A stretch of DNA of 64,000 bases, from the NCBI GenBank assembly GCA_029204225.1, contig CM055105.1, positions 48,245,688 to 48,309,687 on the forward strand, given 5' to 3'. How positions within the stretch are numbered: position 1 is the first letter of the stretch; the number at the start of each line of letters is the position of its first letter. The translations under genes were made by a program, and so were the position numbers. A model generated the notes under the pieces. The model worked only from the letters and a program-made list of their open reading frames with translations, did no database searches and was not told where the DNA came from. Below are positions 11,182-21,094 of this stretch, in pieces. This stretch comes from Diphasiastrum complanatum (Eukaryota > Streptophyta > Lycopodiopsida > Lycopodiales > Lycopodiaceae).

Positions 11182-12448
11182 CTAGTATTGCTTTACTCCA
11201 ACTTTGAGAAGCAAAAGTCTCACTAAAGCAAATTGATTCACCAAATGACATAAGAGAAGCAAGCATGAGATGTATACTACTTGAAATGTGCTCCTCTTTC
11301 CCTTGAATTGTGAGCCATATGAGCTCAACCATGTCTCTTGATATTCTTCTTGGAATCATAACTTGAGAAGGACTCTCCTCCTCAATCCTTGGCACACTTG
11401 AACCTCGAGATGGCTCCTCAAGATCAACTTTTTGGTGCTCCTCCTTGATGGAAATCCAAGACCTCCATGTCTCAAAATGATCACAACAAACATGATTATA
11501 TAATGTGCACTTCATATCATCATCAACATTACTTATGCTAGAAACATAAGTCCCAAAATCACCACAACTTGGCATGATTTTTCTAATATTGAAATCAATT
11601 AGTATTTCCATCTCAATAAGGCTAACTACTTGCTTATAGATATAAGTGTCCACTTTGGATGCTTCACTTATTCTCATAAGAAGTTTACAACTTGCCTTTA
11701 AAATTGAAAATTCACAATCTTCAACATTATGAATGAACACATCATTCATGATCTTATTAAGACCAACAAAAAATACATTATGAAGACATTTCCATTTTCT
11801 TGACTTCATATTCAATGTAAGTTTACAAGGAAAACATGCTTTCCTATCTATTAAGGCATCACACTCAACTAGTATTGCCTTAATCCACCTTTGAGATACA
11901 AAAATCTCTTCAAAGCAAAATAGTTCTTCATAAGATTTCATGAGAGCATAAATGAAACTATTTTCATTTTGTGATTGCTTCTCCTTAATCTTTCTTGGTT
12001 TCTCTTGGATCATAACAATAAATTTGAAATTTTCTAAAGCTCTAAGCAAAATGCTTTCCAAGGACATGAAATAAATCCAAGTGACATTAATGAAAGTGAC
12101 ATTTATCTTTACATCTTGAACCAAAAAATTCACTTTAAAATGCAATCCTTCAAAAGGTCTGAAATGTGTGATGATGGACTTTTGAAGACAAATCTTGTAA
12201 GTCCTTGTGAGACTCCAAGCCTCATGCATCTTTCCACAAAGGAAACACCTTTCCTTGGATTTGTCCTTCTTGCCTTTGCACTTTGAACTTGAAGCTCTAT
12301 CCTTCACCTCGACCCCCTTGCTTTGGTTCTCCTTGGATGGATTGGTCTTCATTTTGTAGCATCTTGAGACAAAATGATCTCTCTTGCCACAAAGGTTGCA
12401 TTTAGGATCCTTACTTGCCTCCAATAGGTTGCCACCTATTGATGCCAT
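11162..12448 (-). CDS. Copia-1 gag-derived zinc-knuckle protein with unknown repeat domain
   Basis: I place the start at the ATG at 12448 rather than the upstream ATG at 12565, because MASIGGNLLEAS resembles the gag start MATSGGFMLES of the Copia at 15358-20808. The normal gag capsid region is missing. The start runs almost directly into a retroviral zinc knuckle, CNLCGKRDHFVSRC (CX2CX4HX4C), then a Lys-rich stretch and a second incomplete knuckle (CFLCGKMHEAW, no final Cys). The remaining 300 residues are unlike protease, integrase or RT. They contain SQRWIKAILVECDAL and then SQSWSKAILVE, marking the start of each duplicated domain. The frame ends at 11162 just after the second copy begins. 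Confidence 0.6.
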   Translation of the reverse strand: MASIGGNLLEASKDPKCNLCGKRDHFVSRCYKMKTNPSKENQSKGVEVKDRASSSKCKGKKDKSKERCFLCGKMHEAWSLTRTYKICLQKSIITHFRPFEGLHFKVNFLVQDVKINVTFINVTWIYFMSLESILLRALENFKFIVMIQEKPRKIKEKQSQNENSFIYALMKSYEELFCFEEIFVSQRWIKAILVECDALIDRKACFPCKLTLNMKSRKWKCLHNVFFVGLNKIMNDVFIHNVEDCEFSILKASCKLLMRISEASKVDTYIYKQVVSLIEMEILIDFNIRKIMPSCGDFGTYVSSISNVDDDMKCTLYNHVCCDHFETWRSWISIKEEHQKVDLEEPSRGSSVPRIEEESPSQVMIPRRISRDMVELIWLTIQGKEEHISSSIHLMLASLMSFGESICFSETFASQSWSKAILVEYGVS

Positions 12449-12599
12449 GATGAGGAAGTAGAACCTAGTGATATGACTTTTCGTAATTTGTGACTCTCTA
12501 GATTTGAGCACATTCAACAATCTAGAAGGATCTACACAAGATCTAGACCACAAATTTTGAATCATATCTCTTTCAATCTAGTCAATTGGAAACTAATCT

Positions 12600-13280
12600 T
12601 TTCTCTGATCACTAAGACAAAAGCACTCTATTAAATCACAAAAATTAGATCCAAACACCCCTATTGGACTCAATAAATACCAATGACTCTTCCTCTTGAG
12701 ATTTGGAATGGATTTGAAAAAATTTGGTACCTAGATTCTTCTTTTCTCAACTTTTGAGATTCTTGAACAAAGTATGGGTTTTGTTTCAAATATTGATTTG
12801 ATTTGACAACAAATTAAACCACTAATTTTCACAAAAAAAGGATCTACACTAGATCACAAAAACTTGACATGTATACTTGATTCAAACACACAAAGATCAG
12901 ATCCAATCACCCCTTTTGGAATCCCTCTTGACCCAAAGAATCTCACTCCTGAGATTTGGAATGGACATGAAATGGTTTGATAACAATCTATGTCAATAAT
13001 TTTTCACCAAGCTTAAAAATTAGACATCTAGAGATTCACAAAGATCCCAATCATGTATGAACACTCAAATATGGACTCCTCCCTGTTCTAGACTCCTAAT
13101 GGGATCACAACTTGACCCTCACACTCTCACAAAAAAAGTTGAATAGAACTTATTTGAGTTTCATACATATAATGTCAAAGTTTTGCTCAAAAACTTGAAT
13201 TCACTCACCCCTATTGGACTCCACCAAGTACCAATGACTCTACCTCTTTAGAGTTGGAATGAAATTCAAATTTTCAGAAA
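12600..13280. repeat. Reiterated motif in the Copia-1 leader
   Basis: A block with CACCCCTATTGGACTC, ACCAATGACTC and GAGATTTGGAATGGA occurs at about 12653, 12906 (diverged) and 13198, spacing about 250-290 bp. A weaker partial match lies near 13066. The leader between primer site and first ATG is unusually long (about 1.7 kb) and carries no coding signature. Confidence 0.6.
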
Positions 13281-14178
13281 TGTGATGCTTCTCTCTCACT
13301 AAAATATGTGCTTACAAAGAGCTAATTCCACTTAGCAAGATTTGATCACAATGAATAAGACAATTTTTCCACCAAAGTCAAGAATTGAGTTACTAGTTCT
13401 TGCCCTCTACAAAGGAAGGATCTCTTGAAAATTTTGGATCAACCACAACACATATGCCTCACTCACATTTATTACTTTAATTAAAGTCAAAAACACACTC
13501 ACACACTTGAGTAGGGGTGAACAATGTGACTTGGATCTCAAATTTTTCTCCTAGTACTTGCCAACAATTCTTATCACCTTGTATTGGTAGATTTTGCCTT
13601 TATGAGTGTTTGTGCTTTAAAAATTCACTAAGATTTCACTTGGAGGACTGATCCAAGAGTGTCTTCTAGCATTTAGATGCTTCTAGACTCAGCCCTTTCA
13701 CTCTTGAACAAATCTAGAATGAAGGTATAATGGATTTCAATCTCTCCCCTTGCAAATCACTCCTTAATCTTTGGTTTATGGCACTCTTTCTCTCTCAACT
13801 TCAATGTACACGCAAAAAATCAGAGAATCAACTTCAATGTACTGTAAACAAGCTTTAATCCATCTATATGATTGATCTAAACCAAGAACAAATCAATGGA
13901 ATAGAAACAATGCAAGTGAAAGCTTGAAAAATGCACTAAATTGACTCAAAATTGGGTGTATGAAGCTCAAAATGCACCAAACTAAATTTTATTGTCCAAA
14001 ACAGGTCTTGTACGGCCCCACACGTGTGTAAATTACACCTTCAGCCCACAGCAAGATTTGGTACAAATATGATGGTTCTAGCTATCCATTCAACCTCGCT
14101 ACCTCAATATTAGCTTGTTTCCGAAAACTTGCCAATTTGGGTATAGTTTAGATCAATGCCTTAAATGCACTTGTACTT

Positions 14179-14191
14179 GGCTCTGATACCA
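14179..14191 (-). promoter_or_regulatory. Primer binding site of Copia-1
   Basis: The minus strand reads TGGTATCAGAGCC immediately next to the LTR end at 14192, complementary to the 3' end of initiator Met-tRNA. Confidence 0.9.
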
Positions 14192-15034
14192 TGTGAAAGT
14201 ATAGCAAAAAGAACCAAGAATGGATCCAAATCAGATCCACAAGTGTGATTGGGTGTTAGATTAGATTAATCTACCAATCTACACAAGATTAGATAGCACT
14301 AGATCAAATCTACATCAACAAATCTAACAAGAACAATCAAATATGATCAAAAATTGTACCTGTTGGTTTCACACATGTGAATACCTGTAAGAGTATGGAC
14401 TATCAGCAAATAATGAGGTACACTAAGCTTAGAAACCATTAGAAGCATAAAATTACAAGACAAATGGAGAGATTACTCAAGAAATGCACCAAAACCAAGA
14501 TTTAGCTTTTTTGTCAATTATGGCCAAATGAGCCACCATATATACACAAGAGCTGATGCTTACTCAGCTGATTTGGCATGTGTGAGAGTGCCTACTCATC
14601 AAAGGATCCACCAATAATCATCAATATGGCACATGGACCAAGTTTCCTAACTTATAGCCACCTCCCTTGATTTTAGACAATTTTCCTAATTTATAGGGAC
14701 TTGCACAAATATCTACTACAAGTTGGAGCTCAACTACTACTGATGTTTTCACACATGTGAGCAGTCCTTTGTGAGATCACTCCTATCCATGTGAAATAGC
14801 TTTTCCTACCAATAAAATGATGCCAAGTGGCATATAGCTAGAAAACTAGATTTTGGCCATTTTAGCCACTAGATCTCAAATGAAATGGTATGTACAACCT
14901 ATATGACTCATTTAAATGATAAATGCATTCGTTTCACACGTGGGAACAGGGTCCACACATGTCTTATGATGATATGTACTACTCATAATGGTATTCACAA
15001 GATATGATCAAGTTGGCTTTTGCCAATTTTAACA
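14192..15034 (-). repeat. 5' LTR of Copia-1
   Basis: 843 bp with the same ends as the left LTR. Relative to it, about 7 bases are missing near 14769 and 8 are extra near 14877. It is bounded by the primer site and the target copy AAATC. Confidence 0.9.
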
Positions 15035-15039
15035 AAATC

Positions 15040-15247
15040 GTCATAGTGCATAGCTTTGTCCTAAGCACTACGCAATATCACATGCCAATTGCAACGATTC
15101 TTGCATATCATGTGGGAAATCTAAAACTTTCTAGATTTAATAGACTTCGTCTCCACATTCACTAGAGATCTAGGTTGAAAATCATACATAAGCATAAACG
15201 AACTATAACATGTAGTAGAGAATATTTTCTACTACTGTAAGAAGTAA
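15040..15247 (-). pseudogene. Gypsy integrase fragment, unit 1 continued
   Basis: This sequence continues the integrase C-terminal region broken at 9620 and matches 21554-21776 of unit 2. On the minus strand it covers the stretch before the LKIPKDS motif (integrase region with FMLMYDFQPRS in unit 2). Stops are present. Confidence 0.6.
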
Positions 15248-15357
15248 TGGAGGCTTCAAATTTTCATATTTGATCATTCTATTTGAATGCTCTTGGTTGT
15301 AAGATCCTAGTTTGCTAATCTAGATCAAGATTTGGTGACTAGTTTTGCATTGGATAT

Positions 15358-16010
15358 TGTGAGAGATTTCAACTAGTTTAGTCTAGTTTAGTCACATTTT
15401 GGTAAATTGTCAATAAGAGGCCAAAACTCATTTTAGACTTAGAGATAAACTTTTTGAAGTTATATTAGTTTAAAATACATTCAATAAACACTTTTGGAAT
15501 GTGTGGGAAAGTTGGTAGTCGAGTTTGAGAGAGATTCAAATTTGAACTTTGGGTACATTGAATCTAGACCCAAAAATAGTAGGGTTTACATTTTGGAGGG
15601 AAAGCCAAGTGGCCAAATAGGGTTTGAAAACTCTATAAAAGGATGTAACTCATGGAGAGACATATCTTCTCTCTTCTATCTCTCATTTCATCATTATACA
15701 TGGTTCTCTTTGGGTTCTACTACTCATTGGTGCACTATCTTGGTGTTATCTTGCAATTCTATGTGTAGAATGATCATTTATTGCTATTTTTGGTTCCACA
15801 TGTGTGAAATACAGTAGGGTATTGTAATTGTACGGACAGAAAACATATTTTATGTTTTGGTTCATGTTTGATCAATATCTCTTAAAGTTTGCATCTCATT
15901 TTGTATGTAGATGCTGATTTTTCTACATTGGCAGGATTGTTGGTTTGCTCCTTATTGTAACCAAAGATTTGGGACATGGATTGGATCTTGAATGATCTGA
16001 AATCCTTCCA
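15358..16010 (+). repeat. 5' LTR of Copia-2
   Basis: Starts TGTGAGAGATTTC and ends CTTCCA directly before the primer site; the other LTR ends CTTCACA. It contains a TATA box. A 107-codon open frame inside it (15494-15817) recurs unchanged in the other LTR and is not considered a gene. Confidence 0.93.
15634..15640 (+). promoter_or_regulatory. LTR TATA box of Copia-2
   Basis: TATAAAA followed by GG in a GC-poor LTR, about 280 bp from the LTR start. This is the likely pol II promoter defining the U3/R boundary a few tens of bases downstream. The same box is at 20431-20437 in the 3' LTR. Confidence 0.65.
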
Positions 16011-16023
16011 TGGTATCAGAGCT
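16011..16023 (+). promoter_or_regulatory. Primer binding site of Copia-2
   Basis: TGGTATCAGAGCT abuts the LTR end with no spacer and is complementary to initiator Met-tRNA. Confidence 0.9.
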
Positions 16024-16611
16024 CTTGTGTTTCAGGTTATGAAAGGATCAGCCAGCTTTAGCAAGGATTTGGAGGAGTTACCAATGCTAGAGCATGCTAG
16101 ATTGATCTCTACTAAAAAATCAGCATTTTTGCATGTGTAGAATTGATCTTTTGTAGGTCAAAACTCAATATAGAGTTAGATACTTGATCAATTCCGATTT
16201 CACACTTGGTTTACTGTAATTAGATGATTTTTGGTGCATTAGGAAGGTCTCATTGGAGTCTACAAGAAGATATACCAAGTTTCTAGAAATTGCATGTAGA
16301 ATTTGAGATATTCAATTTTTTGTGATTTTGTCAAAACCCTAATTTCGATTGGATCTCTAGTTTGTGAGGTTACTGAACTTCATTTGAGTGTGTTTCAATC
16401 TTAAGAAGTGGCAAGAATCATTATATTGAGGATAGATCATAGGTTGATCAAGATCTCACTATTCTATGTGTTGATTTTCTAGTTAGAAGTGCTAGAAGAG
16501 ATTTGAGAGGTTCCATAACTTTGTGATTTCTTCTTGAGTTCATTTTTTGACATTCAAGAGAGTGCTTTGTGCATTGGAACAGGTTGAAAGAGAAGATCAG
16601 GTCACTTCAAC

Positions 16612-17994
16612 ATGGCTACAAGTGGTGGATTTATGTTGGAGAGCAATGATAGGCTTACCTCAATCAACTGTTCTACTTGGAAGGTGAGGATGAAGTCCTT
16701 ATTGGAGATGAATGAGTTGATGGAGATTGTTGCAGGTGTGGAGGAGAGACCTCAAGCACCTCAAGATCAAGTGAAGTATGGCAAGAGAGCAAAGAAAGCT
16801 CTACACATGATTAAGATGAATGTTACCAATGAGTTTCTCAAGGAAGTTGGTAAGTGCACATCATCTTTGGAGGCTTGGGAAGCTTTGAAGAAGCTTTATG
16901 AATCCAAGTCTACATCAATAGTGCTTACTCTTAGGAGGCAAATCTTTCAAAGTTTGCAAAGGAAGGAAGAGAGTACTCATGCTTTTGTTTTGAGGGTTAC
17001 AACATTCAATGATGAGTTAGCATGTATTGATGAAAGCATTAAGGAGGTAGAACTTGTTCAAGTTATACTTAATGGCTTGTTGGATGATCATGCTAATCTT
17101 GTTCAAAGTTTTGCTATTCAAAAGACTTTGCCAAGTATTGTGGATTTTCAAGAGATCTTGGTGAATGAGGAGTATAGGCTTCAATCAAGAGGAGGTGGAT
17201 CTACATCGACATCTTATTATGAAGAGGATGCTATGTTCATCAAAGGCAAGTTCAAGGGCAAAGGCAAAGGCAAGTGGTCTAAAGGGCAAGATCAAGGTGA
17301 TACTTCATCTTTTGGCAAAAAGAAAGATAAGTCTAAGTTGAAATGCTTTTATTGTGGAATACAAGGGCATTTTGCAAATGAATGTTTGAAGAAGCAAAAA
17401 GATGAAGGTAGCAAGCAAATCAATTTTACTACTAATGATGAGGATCTAGGTGGTGGTGATTCTCTTTTGATGTGTTCTTCAAGTCTAATATCAAGTGAAG
17501 GTGACAAAGATTCATGGTGGATTGATAGTGGAGCTAGTTCACATATGACTAGTCACAAGGAGTTCTTTACTTCTTTGGTCACTTATGATGGAGCCAAGAA
17601 AGTGATACACATGGCCAATGGTGGTGAGTGTGTGATTAAAGGTATTGGTTCAATTCCTATTTGTCTCTCTAATAATAGGAAAGCAAGACTTGATGGTGTT
17701 CTTTACATTCCTTCACTTTCAAAGAATTTGCTAAGTGTTGGTCAAATGATAAAGAAAGGATACATGGTAAAGTTTGGTGGTGCTGCTTGTTTCATTACAA
17801 AGGAAGAAATCTTGGTTGCCAGGGGCAATAGACAAGGTAGTCTTTTCAAGCTTGATGCTTTTGTTATGGCTAACAAAAAGGATGGAATGGAAAAGGAGAT
17901 TGGTCTCAACTTTCCAAAGTTACCTTTTAGCATCAATAAGATTGGTGGATCTTATGCAAAGTCTAACAAGCTTCCTTATGCTAGATCTAGGTGA
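16612..17994 (+). CDS. Copia-2 gag-protease protein, 460 residues
   Basis: Residues about 15-200 form a Copia gag of the UBN2 type, with the expected LYESKSTSIVLTLRRQIFQS core. A Lys/Gly-rich linker leads to a zinc knuckle CFYCGIQGHFANEC at about residue 245 (CX2CX4HX4C, RNA binding). An aspartic protease follows with WWIDSGASSHMT at about residue 303 and VLYIPSLSKNLLSVGQM downstream, the typical protease-end motif. The frame ends at the start of the pre-integrase region (GSLFKL). The ATG MATSGG follows a 600 bp leader. No stop or frameshift is seen in 460 codons, so this is the best preserved transposon gene in the window. It should form virus-like particles in the cytoplasm. Confidence 0.9.
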   Translation: MATSGGFMLESNDRLTSINCSTWKVRMKSLLEMNELMEIVAGVEERPQAPQDQVKYGKRAKKALHMIKMNVTNEFLKEVGKCTSSLEAWEALKKLYESKSTSIVLTLRRQIFQSLQRKEESTHAFVLRVTTFNDELACIDESIKEVELVQVILNGLLDDHANLVQSFAIQKTLPSIVDFQEILVNEEYRLQSRGGGSTSTSYYEEDAMFIKGKFKGKGKGKWSKGQDQGDTSSFGKKKDKSKLKCFYCGIQGHFANECLKKQKDEGSKQINFTTNDEDLGGGDSLLMCSSSLISSEGDKDSWWIDSGASSHMTSHKEFFTSLVTYDGAKKVIHMANGGECVIKGIGSIPICLSNNRKARLDGVLYIPSLSKNLLSVGQMIKKGYMVKFGGAACFITKEEILVARGNRQGSLFKLDAFVMANKKDGMEKEIGLNFPKLPFSINKIGGSYAKSNKLPYARSR

Positions 17995-18069
17995 AGATCT
18001 AATATGCTTCTTGGAGATGTTCATCTTTGTGCTAACTTGGCTAGTCTTTAGGGTAATGATGGTGTTTCA

Positions 18070-19128
18070 ATGGTTCTTCATGGCAAGTGCAAGCATGCAA
18101 AAGGTAAGGAAAGAGCTAACTTCATCAATGGAGGTGAAGGTTCTTCCTTGGAAAAGATTGTTGTTAATGATTTCTTTGATCATATGTCAAAAGATGTTGC
18201 TAGGTGCATGCATGAAGGAGGTGGTTCTTCTACATTCTTTTGTGATGAGTCCAAGAAAGTCATTTTTCCAACAAGTGGAGTCACATGTCTTCATAAAGAG
18301 AGTAGATCAAATGGTTCTATCAAGAGACTTGGAGAGGGAGATAGTCACAAGTCAAGAAGAAGAGAAGTATGTGAAGAGTTCAAAGTAGGATGTACTTTGA
18401 ATGATGTCATTGTGAATGATAGTGAGGAAGAATCATTATCATATGATTCATTACCTAAAACATTGAGTAGAAGTTCTTGTTTGAAAAAAGAGAGTACTTC
18501 AATCATCCTTATGTTGAAGGTACTAATCATATTTTTCATGGCTTCTAATGTTTTTGAAGTTTCTACTTCTTATGATGCAATCATTAAGAGGGAGTCTTAT
18601 GAAGGAAAGAGCAATGGAAGATTGGTTCTTGGGAAGATCCAAGGCATGGATCTCACATCTCTTCATCAACTCAAAGGATTCTATGATTGTGAATTGATCA
18701 CTCATGATCGAAATGGCAAAAAGTTGGTTGGAGAAGACTACATGGAACAAATCGAGAAGCAATTTCTTCAAGGCAAGGGAGATCTCATTGGTGAGCTTAT
18801 TGAGGTTTTGTATGGACTCAAAAGGGCTGGATTTCTTAGGTTTGATACTCATCTTCACCTACTCCACTTCATGTTGGATGGAAAGTTTGGAATCTATCTT
18901 TTGATTTATGATGGTGACATTGGTGACATTGTTTTCACTAACCTTTGTGAAAATTTGAGATCAAGCATTGATGAGATCTTGTTGGATCTAGATCATATGT
19001 TTGAGAGGGAGTATTTTCATAGGTTCAGGTCTGAAGATATTCATATCTTTGATGATCAAGAGAAAGGTAAGCAAGTGGAAGCGACACACTTTGCTTTATC
19101 ACATGTTTTGAAGAATTTTCTTGTGTAA
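18070..19128 (+). pseudogene. Copia-2 second frame, 352 codons, with vestigial reverse transcriptase
   Basis: Same phase as gag, separated from it by a TGA (17992) and a TAG. The first 200 residues are unrecognised. Near residues 215-310 a Copia RT outline is still visible: DYMEQIEKQF (normally YMEQPEGF), then LIGELIEVLYGLKRAG (normally LYGLKQAP), then GIYLLIYDGDI where YVDD is expected. The first catalytic region is lost and YVDD has become YDGD, so the enzyme should be inactive. Integrase is absent. The frame nevertheless stays open for 352 codons. Confidence 0.65.
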
Positions 19129-19136
19129 ATGATGCT

Positions 19137-20159
19137 ATGCAAGTGGATATTGGTTCTCATGTTTTTCATAATGGAAAAGCAAGTAATGGATCTGGAAAAC
19201 AAATTTTGTTCAATAACTTTGATGGTCAAGAGGAAGATCAAGAGGTTGGTCTCAAAGGGCTTCAACAACACAAAAGGAAAGGTGGCAATTTGGAGCTAGT
19301 CAAGAGCATCAAAGGAAGTTTGCAGCTTATTGAAGACTCAAGTAAGGTCAAAGGAGCAGCAAGGAAGTGTTTTTCAAGTTTACTTTACTTGTTCTATCTC
19401 ATGTTTGAGCTATTTCATGTGGATGTGTGCAGATTGTCAAGGTATGGACAAACTAGCTACATTGTCTTGCAATATCTTATTGTTGGAGTTGTACTAGCAT
19501 TCTTGGCTGGTTTTGCTGATGGAAATGAAGCTATTGGAGGTTCATTATATCACTCATCCGTGATCAAGTTCTCAAGTGTTGAGCTACTTGGTGCCAATAC
19601 TTGGAGATTGTCAATTTTTGGTGAATTCATGGTCATTTTTTTGTGTCAAGTAGATCTTGAAGATGGACTAGTGCAACCTACTTGGTTTATGGAGTCATGT
19701 GGTGCTGGATTTGCATCATTAATGTACTCACCTACTCATAGATTTCCAAGGTTTGATGGTTTCTTGTGGCAAGATGGAGATGGAGGCTCATTCATGGAGT
19801 TTTATGGTGGAGACATATCAAGAAAGGACAAAGTTGGAGGAGACAAGCAAGCAAATGGTCATCACTCACATTTATTGTTTGATTGCTGTAATTTTCTAGA
19901 GAGTTCAAAGTTTGAAGCATGGAGGAATCATTTCATTTACATTCTATTTGGTTCTTCATGTTCTAGTTATATCTTGATGTGTAAAATTGATATAAGAAAT
20001 AGTGAAGCATCCAATTTGGACACTGTTCTCTATATCAATTATGAGAGATACTTTAGAACCTTAGAAAAGAGATCTATACTTAGGATGGAGATCATTATAA
20101 AATTGGATCAAAGTTCTATTGTCAAAACTATGCCAAAACTAGTTGAAGAGGGAGTGTGA
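19137..20159 (+). CDS. Copia-2 third frame, 340 codons, unknown
   Basis: Begins eight bases after the previous stop in another phase and ends just inside the 3' LTR. I recognise no domain with confidence. VVLAFLAGFADGNEAIGGS may be a vanishing trace of the Copia RNase H motif (GYADSDYAGD type). Otherwise it is hydrophobic and aromatic-rich. It is either pol sequence diverged beyond recognition or replacement sequence. The long open reading is notable, but coding is unproven. Confidence 0.4.
   Translation: MQVDIGSHVFHNGKASNGSGKQILFNNFDGQEEDQEVGLKGLQQHKRKGGNLELVKSIKGSLQLIEDSSKVKGAARKCFSSLLYLFYLMFELFHVDVCRLSRYGQTSYIVLQYLIVGVVLAFLAGFADGNEAIGGSLYHSSVIKFSSVELLGANTWRLSIFGEFMVIFLCQVDLEDGLVQPTWFMESCGAGFASLMYSPTHRFPRFDGFLWQDGDGGSFMEFYGGDISRKDKVGGDKQANGHHSHLLFDCCNFLESSKFEAWRNHFIYILFGSSCSSYILMCKIDIRNSEASNLDTVLYINYERYFRTLEKRSILRMEIIIKLDQSSIVKTMPKLVEEGV
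20145..20154 (+). promoter_or_regulatory. Polypurine tract of Copia-2
   Basis: GAAGAGGGAG directly precedes the 3' LTR start TGTGAGAG, as expected for plus-strand priming. Confidence 0.8.
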
Positions 20160-20808
20160 GAGATTTCAACTAGTTTAGTCTAGTTTAGTCACATTTTCGT
20201 AAATTGTCAATAAGAGGCCAAAACTCATTTTAGACTTAGAGATAAACTTTTTGAAGTTATATTAGTTTAAAATACATTCAATAAACACTTTTGGAATGTG
20301 TGGGAAAGTTGGTAGTCGAGTTTGAGAGAGATTCAAATTTGAACTTTGGGTACATTGAATCTAGACCCAAAAATAGCAGGGTTTACATTTTGGAGGGAAA
20401 GCCAAGTGGCCAAATAGGGTTTGAAAACTCTATAAAAGGATGTAACTCATGGAGAGACATATCCTCTCTCTTCTATCTCTCATTTCATCATTATACATGG
20501 TTCTCTTTGGGTTCTACTACTCATTGGTGCACTATCTTGGTGTTATCTTGCAATTCTATGTGTAGAATGATCATTTATTGTTATTTTTGGTTCCACATGT
20601 GTGAAATACAGTAGGGTACTGTAATTGTATGGACAGCAAACATATTTTATGTTTTGGTTCATGTTTGATCAATATCTCTTAGAGTTTGCATCTCATTTTG
20701 TATGTAGATGCTGATTTTTCTACATTGGCAGGATTGTTGGTTTGCTCCTTATTGTAACCAAAGATTTGGGACATGGATTGGATCTTGAATGATCTGAAAT
20801 CCTTCACA
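20155..20808 (+). repeat. 3' LTR of Copia-2
   Basis: 654 bp, nearly identical to 15358-16010, ending CTTCACA and followed by the GATAT target copy. Confidence 0.93.
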
Positions 20809-21094
20809 GATATGTGTGTCAATCAATCAATCACTCTTGGAGCTTTAAGTAGGCTCATTTAAGGTACTTTGTACTATATTTTCAGCATGGTATTAGAGCC
20901 AAGTACAAGAGGATAATCATTGATCAAAGGACTATCCATTGTTGCTAGAAAGCTAGTCTTGAGAGGGTGAGTTCAAATCAAGTTTTAGGCTGAAGATTTG
21001 GAATTCAAACTTGGTGAGGGTTAGTAGCTGTACTTGTAGACAACAATTTTATTTTGTGTCATATTGATGAGTTTTTTGGTACATGGACATAACA

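Larger units (their letters stand above)
9626..15034 (-). mobile_element. Complete non-autonomous Copia-type LTR element (5.4 kb), 'Copia-1'
   Basis: The LTRs are 9626-10466 and 14192-15034 (841 and 843 bp, TGT..ACA ends). The flanks AAATA (9621-9625) and AAATC (15035-15039) form a 5 bp target duplication with one mismatch. The uninterrupted unit-2 sequence at 21553-21564 shows the empty site. The primer site adjoins the right LTR and the polypurine tract adjoins the left LTR, so the element is on the minus strand. The interior encodes a zinc-knuckle protein and unknown sequence but no recognisable protease, integrase or full RT. By eye the LTRs are about 96% identical, with two small indels. 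Confidence 0.9.
15358..20808 (+). mobile_element. Complete non-autonomous Copia-type LTR element (5.45 kb), 'Copia-2'
   Basis: The LTRs are 15358-16010 and 20155-20808 (653 and 654 bp). They differ, by eye, at about eight positions plus one indel (roughly 98.8% identity), so insertion was fairly recent. A perfect 5 bp target duplication, GATAT, lies at 15353-15357 and 20809-20813. A primer site at 16011 and a purine tract before 20155 put it on the plus strand. The interior has an intact gag-protease frame, then long frames with only vestigial RT. A recognisable integrase is missing, so mobility would need enzymes from another element. Confidence 0.93.

Noticed and set aside
15494-15817. 107-codon frame found identically at 20291-20614
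   Set aside because: It lies inside the two LTRs of Copia-2, overlaps the TATA box and shows no domain; the identity reflects LTR duplication.
19505-19560. RNase H of Copia-2 (FLAGFADGNEAIGGS)
   Set aside because: The similarity is confined to a few residues and the catalytic set is not visible, so it is noted only as a possible trace.
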